Of a DNA stretch of 5,348 nt, positions 1-5,067 are shown in pieces (the stretch's first letter is position 1; each line of letters begins with the position of its first letter). The notes below the pieces were generated by a model. The model was given only the letters and a program-made list of their open reading frames with translations. It was not told the origin of the DNA and ran no database searches. The translations under genes were made by a program, and so were the position numbers. The stretch comes from Chloroflexota bacterium (GTDB taxonomy: Bacteria > Chloroflexota > Anaerolineae > Promineifilales > Promineifilaceae): contig CAUJGI010000832.1 in the NCBI GenBank assembly GCA_963169155.1, positions 1 through 5,348 on the forward strand, given 5' to 3'.

Positions 1-357
1 CAACACAAACATGCCCCAGCCCGCCACGATATACCCCAGCAAGTGCGAGAGGTGAATGGCACGCACGTAGCTGAAGCCAATCAGCCGGAACAAAAAGGTG
101 ATGTAAATCGAGAGCGGGGCGTAGAAGTTGTAGAACGGGTAGCCATAGCCGTAGTTGGCATCGGGCATCCAGCGCACGGGGAAGTGGCCGTCGAATACGG
201 CCGTCTCCAGCTGCTGTAACCGCTGCAGCAAAAACGGACTGTCCCCCCCGCCGCGTGTGTTCAGCAGGCCCGGCTGCGCCAGTTCCGGCCAGGCGGCCAC
301 CAGGGCAATCAGCAAAACCGCCAGCCAAAACCAGCGCGTGCGGGCAGAGTCGGTCAA
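1..357 (-). CDS. Polytopic membrane protein, GT-C / PTPS-related type (N-terminal part, runs off window)
   Basis: The frame is open from a TTG at 357 to the window edge, giving the first 119 residues. The TTG is chosen because GAAGGA (365-370) sits 7 bases upstream; the only in-frame start further up is a GTG at 429 inside the hairpin repeat, with no ribosome-binding site. A membrane segment lies at about residues 9-25 (WFWLAVLLIALVAAW). A long loop follows with GGGDSP (Asp at 39) and GHFPVRW..D.NYGYGYP.YNFYAPL at about 57-81, then further hydrophobic segments from about 84 and 104. This loop is typical of large bacterial membrane proteins related to GT-C glycosyltransferases (YfhO-like or '6-pyruvoyl-tetrahydropterin synthase-related'), in which an acidic residue of the first external loop is thought to be catalytic. 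Transfer of a sugar from a lipid carrier at the outer face of the membrane is inferred from the family only. The family call is fairly firm, the substrate unknown. Confidence 0.75.
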   Translation of the reverse strand, partial: MTDSARTRWFWLAVLLIALVAAWPELAQPGLLNTRGGGDSPFLLQRLQQLETAVFDGHFPVRWMPDANYGYGYPFYNFYAPLSIYITFLFRLIGFSYVRAIHLSHLLGYIVAGWGMFVL

Positions 358-364
358 AAAAGTG

Positions 365-370
365 TCCTTC
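365..370 (-). promoter_or_regulatory. Ribosome-binding site deciding the TTG start of the GT-C-like gene
   Basis: Read on the minus strand this is GAAGGA, followed by 7 bases and then TTG at 357. No ATG or GTG lies near it in frame, so it supports the unusual TTG start. Confidence 0.6.
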
Positions 371-389
371 AGGGTTGTGGGAAGATGAG

Positions 390-438
390 GCGTGAAACGT
401 GAAACGTGGAGAATTCCATCACGTTTCACGTTTCACGC
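390..438. repeat. Perfect 19-bp inverted repeat built from 7-bp units
   Basis: The left arm (390-408) and right arm (420-438) are perfect reverse complements around an 11-base loop (409-419) that contains GAATTC. Each arm consists of tandem units: CGTGAAA CGTGAAA CGTG on the left and CACGTTT CACGTTT CACG on the right. It lies between the end of the DoxX gene and the start of the GT-C-like gene, both on the minus strand. A strong RNA hairpin is possible, but no T-run follows on either strand, so it is not a standard intrinsic terminator. It may be a dispersed palindromic repeat or a protein-binding site; copy number elsewhere in the genome cannot be seen here. Confidence 0.85.
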
Positions 439-563
439 ATTAGTTTCTTTCTTTGTAACGATACACGTGCTCCGGCCGGTCTCCTGACCGTGCCGGCTGG
501 GTGGCACGGCGAGACGCCGGCCACAGCCAGAGAGGCTGCATGGTTCGACGCTTGCTGCCGTTT

Positions 564-1046
564 CTATTCCGGGTCTGGCTGCAAACGGCCGCCGCGCACG
601 GTGCCGCCCAACACCAACCCGGCGCCAATCAGCACCAAATTTTTGATGATGTACTGCCCTTCCATCGTCAGGCCATAGGGGAACTGGGTCCAGACCGCCT
701 CGGGCAGCACCACCAGCGGCAGCGCCGTGCCCGGCATCTGCAAGAAGAGCAGCAGCAGCGTCAGTCGCATAAATTTGCCCACTATCAATCCCAGGCCAAT
801 GGCCATTTCCCACAGGGCCAGCACCGGAATAAACCAGTCTGGGTTGACAAAGTAGGTGGTGTTGCGCACCAGGTCTTCGGCCGGGCTGAGGCCGGGCACT
901 AACTTTAGCGCGCCAAACCAGAAGAAAACAACACCTAGCCCCACCCGCATGATCGTCATGCCGTAGCGGGCCATCCAAGTCGTAATTTGCCTGTCAATTC
1001 GGTCGAACTGTGTCTGGAAGGTTTCGCCGAATGGAAGCTGTTTCAT
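564..1046 (-). CDS. DoxX-family membrane protein
   Basis: 160 residues. The ATG at 1046 is preceded by AAGGA (1053-1057) at a good distance. Hydropathy suggests four membrane segments at about residues 29-51, 73-91, 94-117 and 132-148. Family landmarks are the first segment with R.GLG..FFWFG.LKL.PG, the ALWEMAIGLGLI segment, and the last segment EGQYIIKNLVLIGAGLVLG, close to the EGQY..KNL motif of DoxX/DUF417-like proteins. The length is normal for the family. DoxX proteins are small four-helix membrane proteins; some are subunits of thiosulfate:quinone oxidoreductase or take part in oxidative-stress complexes, but most are uncharacterised, so no reaction is assigned. The gene lies 76 bases downstream of the CBM/SdrB-like gene on the same strand, with a three-arm repeat in the gap. 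A separate promoter is not evident, so it may be cotranscribed with the gene before it. Confidence 0.85.
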   Translation of the reverse strand: MKQLPFGETFQTQFDRIDRQITTWMARYGMTIMRVGLGVVFFWFGALKLVPGLSPAEDLVRNTTYFVNPDWFIPVLALWEMAIGLGLIVGKFMRLTLLLLFLQMPGTALPLVVLPEAVWTQFPYGLTMEGQYIIKNLVLIGAGLVLGGTVRGGRLQPDPE

Positions 1047-1069
1047 CTTTCATCCTTATGTCAAGCATT

Positions 1070-1139
1070 AGGTGCGACACACTCTGAAAATGCGTCGCAC
1101 CTGATGGTATCAAAGCCAACTATCAAGCGGTGCGACGCA
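1070..1139 (-). repeat. Three-arm repeat of GGTGCGAC with two competing stems
   Basis: Arm A (1070-1078, AGGTGCGAC) is the reverse complement of GTCGCACCT at 1094-1102, giving a 9-bp stem with a 15-base loop. The centre arm B, TGCGTCGCACC (1091-1101), is also the reverse complement of GGTGCGACGCA at 1129-1139 (arm C), giving an 11-bp stem with a 27-base gap. The two stems share arm B and cannot form together. Arm C lies inside the last codons of the upstream gene (stop at 1123-1125). Arm A lies 12 bases before the AAGGA of doxX. No T-run follows, so a simple intrinsic terminator is unlikely. It could be a dispersed palindrome or a regulatory switch. Confidence 0.7.
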
Positions 1140-2451
1140 GCACCACAAAAAGAATCGCTCCCAGCACCACCACGGCGGCCACCAGCAAAATCAGGCCGCT
1201 GTACGAGGCCAGACCACTGCTTTCGGCTTCGGGAACGGCCGTATCCGTCTCATCTTCCACAACGGGCGTGGTCACAAGATCGGGGTTCCCGGCATCGGCC
1301 ACCTCATCGGGCTGCTCGGTGGTGTCCGTCACGCTGTCCATGCGGATGCGGCTGCCAAACTGCACACCCGCCGTCTGCCCCGCGTCGATGTTGACCGTAG
1401 CATTGCCGGCGGTGGTCATCTCCAACGGGCCAGGCACAATCTGCTCCACCTGGTACGCGCCGGGTTCCAGCCCGGCAAAGCAGACCGGTTCGCTGGTGCC
1501 GCTGGAGACCGCCTGAGCCACCACCTGGCTGCTGTTGGCCACGCGGAACGAGACGCTGCCCATAAACCCTTCGGTGGCATCTTGCTGGCCATTGCCATTG
1601 TCATCGGCAAAGGCGTTGACGCAGAGGGTGGCACCGGGCGGGGTGGTGGGGGTTTCTGTGGGCGCTTCGGTGGGAACGGCCGTTTCTGTCGGAACGGCCG
1701 TGGGCTGTGGCACCGGCGTGTTGGTCGCCGCGGGTGCTGGTGGTGGTGGCGGCGACGTCGGCTGTGGCACCGGCGTGTTGGTCGGCGGCGGGCCAACTTC
1801 AATCAGCTCGGCCGTATCGAACCACACATCCAAATGGGCCCGGCACTGGTTCACGCCTTGTAAACCGTAGTCCCCAGCGGTAAACACACTCACTTTGTCA
1901 CCGGTAGCTGTGATTTCCACAGAAACCTGCTGCCAGGTGTCGTGCGGCTGAATAAAACCGCTCCACTTCACGTCGGCATCATTCCACAAGCCGCTGCCGT
2001 TGGGATCGATACCCACCTGCACATCCATGCGCAGTCCGCCTTCGGAAGGCGCCGGATAATCATTGTTGGAGCCGCGGCCTCTGGCCCACACGGTAAACCG
2101 GTAGGTGCTGCCTGGCTTGACGGTGACCGTTTGCAGCACACCAGCGGCCCAGGTATCCCAGGAGTTGCCCACATGCTGCGAGGCTGAGCCTGAGTTAATA
2201 AGCGGTGCGCTCACTGTTTCGGCGCTCCAATGCGGCTCTTTGTGATAGCCCTTTGCGCAGTCATCAAACAGATCGGCGCTGCTGTTGCGGAACCAGCGCC
2301 CCCAGCCGTTGGCGGAGCCATCGCTGTTATAGGGCAGTTCAAAACCTGGATTTTGCAGCAAATTGGTTTGTGCCTGACTGCGCTGCGCCTGGCTGCCCAG
2401 ACCCAGCAGCAACAAAACAAGTAACAGTAACTTCAAGCTATTTTTTTTCAT
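1123..2451 (-). CDS. Secreted, membrane-anchored protein: CBM-like domain, Thr/Pro linker, SdrB-like domain
   Basis: 442 residues. ATG at 2451, with GAGGA (2461-2465) 9 bases upstream. A Lys-led hydrophobic signal peptide covers about residues 1-28. Residues 29-218 begin NLLQNPGFE and form a beta-rich domain resembling carbohydrate-binding modules of the CBM4/9 kind (VTVKPGSTYRFTVWARG, GL.MDVQVGIDP, W..VSVEITA). A Thr/Pro linker spans about 220-273 and contains TNTPVPQP twice. Residues 275-368 resemble the SdrD B / Cna-B fold, with the calcium-loop-like DDNGNGQQDATE at 283-294. An acidic stretch (370-413), a membrane segment (about 416-438) and the tail RRTA follow. Inferred topology: exported, exposed on the outer face, held by the C-terminal helix; no LPXTG motif is seen. 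Glycan binding is inferred from the fold type and the ligand is unknown. The neighbouring LysM protein has the same rear half. Confidence 0.8.
   Translation of the reverse strand: MKKNSLKLLLLVLLLLGLGSQAQRSQAQTNLLQNPGFELPYNSDGSANGWGRWFRNSSADLFDDCAKGYHKEPHWSAETVSAPLINSGSASQHVGNSWDTWAAGVLQTVTVKPGSTYRFTVWARGRGSNNDYPAPSEGGLRMDVQVGIDPNGSGLWNDADVKWSGFIQPHDTWQQVSVEITATGDKVSVFTAGDYGLQGVNQCRAHLDVWFDTAELIEVGPPPTNTPVPQPTSPPPPPAPAATNTPVPQPTAVPTETAVPTEAPTETPTTPPGATLCVNAFADDNGNGQQDATEGFMGSVSFRVANSSQVVAQAVSSGTSEPVCFAGLEPGAYQVEQIVPGPLEMTTAGNATVNIDAGQTAGVQFGSRIRMDSVTDTTEQPDEVADAGNPDLVTTPVVEDETDTAVPEAESSGLASYSGLILLVAAVVVLGAILFVVLRRTA
1703..1784 (-). repeat. Direct repeat of 25 bp within the Thr/Pro linker coding sequence
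   Basis: Positions 1703-1727 and 1760-1784 are identical over 25 bases (GGCTGTGGCACCGG... on the plus strand), 57 bases or 19 codons apart, and keep the reading frame. Both encode the linker unit TNTPVPQP. A shorter unit, GGAACGGCCGT, is also duplicated next to it (1673-1683 and 1691-1701). Such repeats allow the linker to change length by slippage or recombination. Confidence 0.75.
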
Positions 2452-2523
2452 GCTTCTTCGTCCTCGGATTGATTTGTTCGAGCACTGTGAATGGCCCGAA
2501 CCCCTTCTTCCAAATGATAAAGC

Positions 2524-3393
2524 TCACGTACGCTTCCGACCAATAAAAACGGCCGCTCCAACCAATAATAAGCCGATCAGGATGCCTGCGCCAATAAAAA
2601 ACGGCCGTCCCGCCCGGCTGTTGGTATCAGGCACAGGCACATCCGGCAGCGGGACCGCCGCTTCGCTGCCAATAATGGCGGCGGGCTGGGGAGCGGAAAC
2701 GGCCGTACCCGCTGCCGTCGGCACTGGCGTTGAGCCCACCACACTGCCAAAACCGAGCATCACCTGGTCTCCAAAATCGAGAAACACGGTACGGTTGCCG
2801 CTGTTGGTCAATGTTTCCGTACGCCCCACCGAGCGCGTAATCTGGTAATTACCCGGCGTCAGGTCCGTCAGGCAGTACGGTTCGCCAAGCCCATCGGTGA
2901 CGTAGTTGGCCACCACACCTTCACTGGTAAAAACGGTGAAGGCCACACCCGCCTGCAGCGGCTCGGTGGGTTCCCGTTCGCCGTTGCCATTCTCATCCGC
3001 AAAGGCCACCAGGCAAATGACGGTCAGTGGCGGCGGCAGCGGGGTGTGGGTGGGCGTTGGCGGTGGGCGCGTAACGGCCGTTGTCGGCAAAGCTTCCGGC
3101 GTGGCGGTCTCCAGCGGCGCAACAATGGCCACGATAAGCCGGTCGCCCGGCTGGATGAGGGCGGATTCCGTTAAGTTATTCAGGTCCAGCAGCTCCGTCA
3201 ACGAGATGCCAGAGCGGGCGGCAATAGCCCACAGCGAATCGTTGGGCTGCACGATGGCGTAGATAAAACCGTCAGCGTCGGGCGTGGCGGTGGGGTCGGT
3301 CTGAGCCAGCAGCACGGGCAGTGGCCCCAGCGCCCATAGCCCAGCGAACAAAATAAGCCACATCCACTGCTGTTTTACCCCTGTTTTGACCAT
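2524..3393 (-). CDS. LysM-domain protein with SdrB-like domain and C-terminal membrane anchor
   Basis: 289 residues from ATG 3393. Two TTG codons (3399, 3402) are alternative starts in the same frame: GAGAGG (3406-3411) is 12 bases from the ATG but 6 from TTG 3399, so the start is uncertain by up to 3 residues. A hydrophobic signal segment lies at about residues 10-31. A LysM domain at about 43-90 reads YAIVQPNDSLWAIAARSGIS.TELLDLNNL...IQPGDRL, which normally binds N-acetylglucosamine polymers such as peptidoglycan. A Thr/Pro linker (about 95-123) leads to an SdrB-like module (about 125-216) with DENGNGEREPTE at 133-144. A low-complexity stretch and a membrane segment (about 265-285) ending GRKRT follow. 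The same module and anchor occur in the next gene downstream, 72 bases away on the same strand, so a two-gene unit is likely. A cell-envelope structural or adhesive role is inferred; no catalytic domain is visible. Confidence 0.85.
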   Translation of the reverse strand: MVKTGVKQQWMWLILFAGLWALGPLPVLLAQTDPTATPDADGFIYAIVQPNDSLWAIAARSGISLTELLDLNNLTESALIQPGDRLIVAIVAPLETATPEALPTTAVTRPPPTPTHTPLPPPLTVICLVAFADENGNGEREPTEPLQAGVAFTVFTSEGVVANYVTDGLGEPYCLTDLTPGNYQITRSVGRTETLTNSGNRTVFLDFGDQVMLGFGSVVGSTPVPTAAGTAVSAPQPAAIIGSEAAVPLPDVPVPDTNSRAGRPFFIGAGILIGLLLVGAAVFIGRKRT

Positions 3394-3405
3394 TCTCAAC
3401 AACGC

Positions 3406-3421
3406 CCTCTCAACGATTATA
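3406..3421 (-). promoter_or_regulatory. Candidate -10 box and ribosome-binding site before the LysM gene
   Basis: A perfect TATAAT is read on the minus strand at 3416-3421, and GAGAGG at 3406-3411. No TTGACA-like -35 hexamer is found 16-18 bases before the TATAAT, and a transcript starting about 7 bases after it would barely include the GAGAGG. Weak candidate only. Confidence 0.25.
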
Positions 3422-3500
3422 AGACGTTCTAAATACTGCGCGCTGATTTCTCAGAAAAATCGCATCTGCCTGGCACGTCTACCATTTTATTCAGTAGTAC

Positions 3501-3515
3501 GACAATGTCACATTA
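3501..3515 (+). repeat. Left terminal inverted repeat of the IS
   Basis: GACAATGTCACATTA, an exact reverse complement of 4988-5002. It includes the transposase stop codon (3513-3515, TAA on the minus strand). Confidence 0.9.
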
Positions 3516-4954
3516 AGGACTTGAGCCGCTTCGCAAGCGAGATTTGCGGGATCGCGTCCGATTATCAAGATGTTTAACAACTAAATAGGTAGCCTCCTCC
3601 GGCGACAATTGGGGCAAAGGCATGGCGGCCATGAGCATGGCACGCACATTAGCCATCGACAATGCAGGCAGCACTTCGACTTCATAATGGACCAGTAGTT
3701 CAGGGTCGCGTGCAAAACGGCGGGACCAGTCCAGTCGGGTTTCGGTGATAAACCAGCTGGCCAGGATAGTCAGGGCTAAGTGGTGTTCCCAGGCCGACAG
3801 CTTGATGGCCTGAAATTCATCCCAGCCCAACTCCGTTTTCACGTCCTGATTGCTGCGTTCGATGAAATAGCGAGCCGATTTGCGTTGGGCCATTGTGAGC
3901 AAGGGGATGTCACGGGGGGCATTACTAAAGGTGTAGGTGTGGCGTTTGCCATCACGACGAATGAGCAGCCATTCTTCAACCACTGTAAAGTCATCCCGGA
4001 CGGTCCAAACACGGCAGCGAGCAAAATCAGCCTGGAGCATGCCCCGTTCACTGGGACGCAGCGTGATGGCCTGCCAAATCATGTCAGGGTCGTGCCGTAA
4101 GCTATCGACGCGCACGGCGCGTGGTGAGAGGACACGCCGCTTTTGGGCTTTCTTCCCCCGCTTGTTTTGGGGGATGCCAATCACGGGCGGTTGCAAATAG
4201 ACTTTGGTGTCTGCGGGCACATCTGCGTAGTATTCCAGACCGGCCGCGGTCATCTGGTCGCGCAACCAGGCGCTGCGTCCATAGTGGCTGTCACAAGCGA
4301 TAGCCGCAAAGGGAAAGCCTTCGGCATGCACCCGTTGGATCATCTGCCACCCCAGTTCTAGCTTGGTCTGAAATTCCCGGACATCAGGCACACCTGCCTG
4401 GCGACGGCGCTCGGCCCAGGCATCAGTGAACCAATCTTCTACCAGGAAGAGTTCGCCATCAATCCAGGTGTGATACTGACAACTGGCATCCACACAACTC
4501 AGGAAGACGCCGACGATACAGTTGTCAACCTTGCCGCGTCGCCCATTGTACTGGCGACCGCTGCCCACCGTATGAGTGCCTGACTTATCATCGGCGCTTT
4601 CGTCCAGGAGCAACATGGTGCCGCTTTGGAATTCGTCTTGCGCGGCCACATCGGCGCGCACTTTGCCCACCAATCCCTCTCCTGACCAGGGCGAATTGCT
4701 CATAAAATGTTGCATATTCTGTGTGGGCACATCGGTTTTGCGCCCGATATTGGCAAAATTGCGGTTCGTTTCCATACGCAGCAATCCGCTCAGGTAACCA
4801 AAGCCATACTGGCTGGTATCTCTGGTCTTTGTCTGTGTCCATTGACCAAAATAGCGCCAAAAGGCGGCTAACCTACCGCTTAACTCTTTGATTTCGTCGA
4901 GGGGTAATCCCCATCGCTCGAAAAGGGTAACATCTTTTTTTCGCTATCAATCAT
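3513..4954 (-). CDS. IS701-type DDE transposase, split by a -1 frame change near the N-terminus
   Basis: The main frame is open from 4943 to the stop at 3513-3515, but its first start codons are TTG 4784 (423 residues) and ATG 4775. Similarity clearly begins earlier: LSGRLAAFWRYFGQWTQ and YGFGYLSGLLRMETNRN are encoded upstream of the TTG and match the usual N-terminus of these enzymes. An ATG at 4954 opens another frame (MIDSEKK) that joins the main frame by a -1 shift at A AAA AAG (4940-4934), giving about 480 residues. Numbered from the TTG, the likely catalytic residues are D61 (LLLDESADDKSG), D165 (IACDSHYG) and E318 (KTELGWDEFQ). Further landmarks are QHFMSNSPW and GRQYNGRRGKVDNC. The enzyme would cut and join the element's ends. 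No ribosome-binding site is clear before ATG 4954. Either a programmed frameshift, a one-base deletion or an assembly error explains the break. Confidence 0.75.
4897..4921 (-). other. Bulged hairpin downstream of the slippery heptamer
   Basis: On the minus strand TCGAG (4921-4917) pairs with CTCGA (4901-4897). Inside, after a 4-base bulge, GGG pairs with CCC around an ATTA-containing loop. It starts 12 bases after the heptamer, a little further than the usual 5-9, so a stimulatory role is uncertain. Confidence 0.35.
4934..4940 (-). promoter_or_regulatory. Slippery heptamer A AAA AAG, possible -1 frameshift site
   Basis: In the frame set by ATG 4954 the codons are GAA AAA AAG, which is the classic X XXY YYZ arrangement for -1 slippage. 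Shifting back one base gives GAT GTT ACC and enters the transposase frame directly. Without a shift the first frame ends about a dozen codons later. Confidence 0.45.
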
Positions 4955-4987
4955 GGGCGTTTTTTATCAGAATCGCTCTCATTTGGG

Positions 4988-5002
4988 TAATGTGACATTG
5001 TC
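4988..5002 (-). repeat. Right terminal inverted repeat of the IS
   Basis: TAATGTGACATTGTC, an exact reverse complement of 3501-3515. It lies upstream of the transposase start, so it would be the promoter-proximal end. Confidence 0.9.
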
Positions 5003-5031
5003 AAATTAAAGTGGATCCAAATTACATGTAT

Positions 5032-5067
5032 CCCGAACAAAACCCTGGTTATCGCGGCAAAACCAGG
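5032..5067 (-). terminator. Probable intrinsic terminator of the ABC-ATPase gene
   Basis: CCTGGTT (5067-5061 on the minus strand) pairs with AACCAGG (5050-5044), a 7-bp stem with a 10-base loop. It is followed on the minus strand by GTTTTGTTCGGG, a T-rich tail. The stem overlaps the stop codon at 5049-5051. The stem is short for its AT content, so efficiency may be moderate. Confidence 0.55.

Larger units (their letters stand above)
358..563. other. Intergenic region after DoxX, GC-rich with several short hairpins
   Basis: About 206 bases separate the DoxX stop from the next start. Besides the 19-bp inverted repeat it holds a 7-bp stem, CCGTGCC (488-494) with GGCACGG (503-509) around an 8-base loop. 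Neither hairpin has a U-rich tail on the minus strand. The frame left open here after another frame of the DoxX region is low-complexity Arg/Pro-rich and looks like a shadow. No gene is supported. Confidence 0.5.
3501..5002 (-). mobile_element. Insertion sequence, IS701-type, about 1.50 kb
   Basis: The ends are a perfect 15-bp inverted repeat: GACAATGTCACATTA at 3501-3515 and its reverse complement at 4988-5002. Similarity continues weakly to 25 positions (20 of 25 identical, including TGAG at positions 22-25). Between them lies a single transposase gene filling nearly the whole element; its stop codon lies inside the left repeat. The transposase has IS701-like features. The flanking 4 bases differ (GTAC on the left, AAAT on the right), so I see no target-site duplication; IS701 elements usually make a 4-bp one. 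The element sits between the ABC-ATPase terminator and the LysM gene, interrupting no recognisable gene. It holds none of the ACGGCCGT palindromes seen around it. Confidence 0.85.

Noticed and set aside
390..438. Repeat at 390-438 as a CRISPR or phage attachment remnant
   Set aside because: There are only two arms in opposite orientation, no spacers of regular length, and no integrase or cas gene nearby.
488..509. 7-bp GC-rich hairpin after doxX as an intrinsic terminator
   Set aside because: No T-run follows the stem on the minus strand; noted only as intergenic structure.
433..978. A 181-codon minus-strand frame overlapping the DoxX gene
   Set aside because: Arg/Ala/Gly/Pro-rich translation with no membrane pattern, while the overlapping frame gives a clear DoxX protein with a good ribosome-binding site.
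1059..1064. TTGACA on the minus strand before doxX, as a promoter
   Set aside because: It lies directly against the ribosome-binding site, with no room for a -10 box and a start site before the ATG at 1046.
1130..2187. Several plus-strand open frames opposite the CBM/SdrB-like gene
   Set aside because: They are low-complexity Gly/Val/Ser or Arg-rich products of the GC-rich linker and mirror the minus-strand codons; no domain or ribosome-binding site supports them.
4588..4860. A 90-codon minus-strand frame at the transposase N-terminus, considered as a separate orfA
   Set aside because: Its translation is not transposase-like, and the transposase-like sequence over the same bases is in another frame that is continuous with the main frame.
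4999..5004. TTGACA on the minus strand across the right IS end and its flank, as a -35 box for the transposase
   Set aside because: No TATAAT-like hexamer at 16-18 bases; the nearest candidate, GATAAA, is about 30 bases away.
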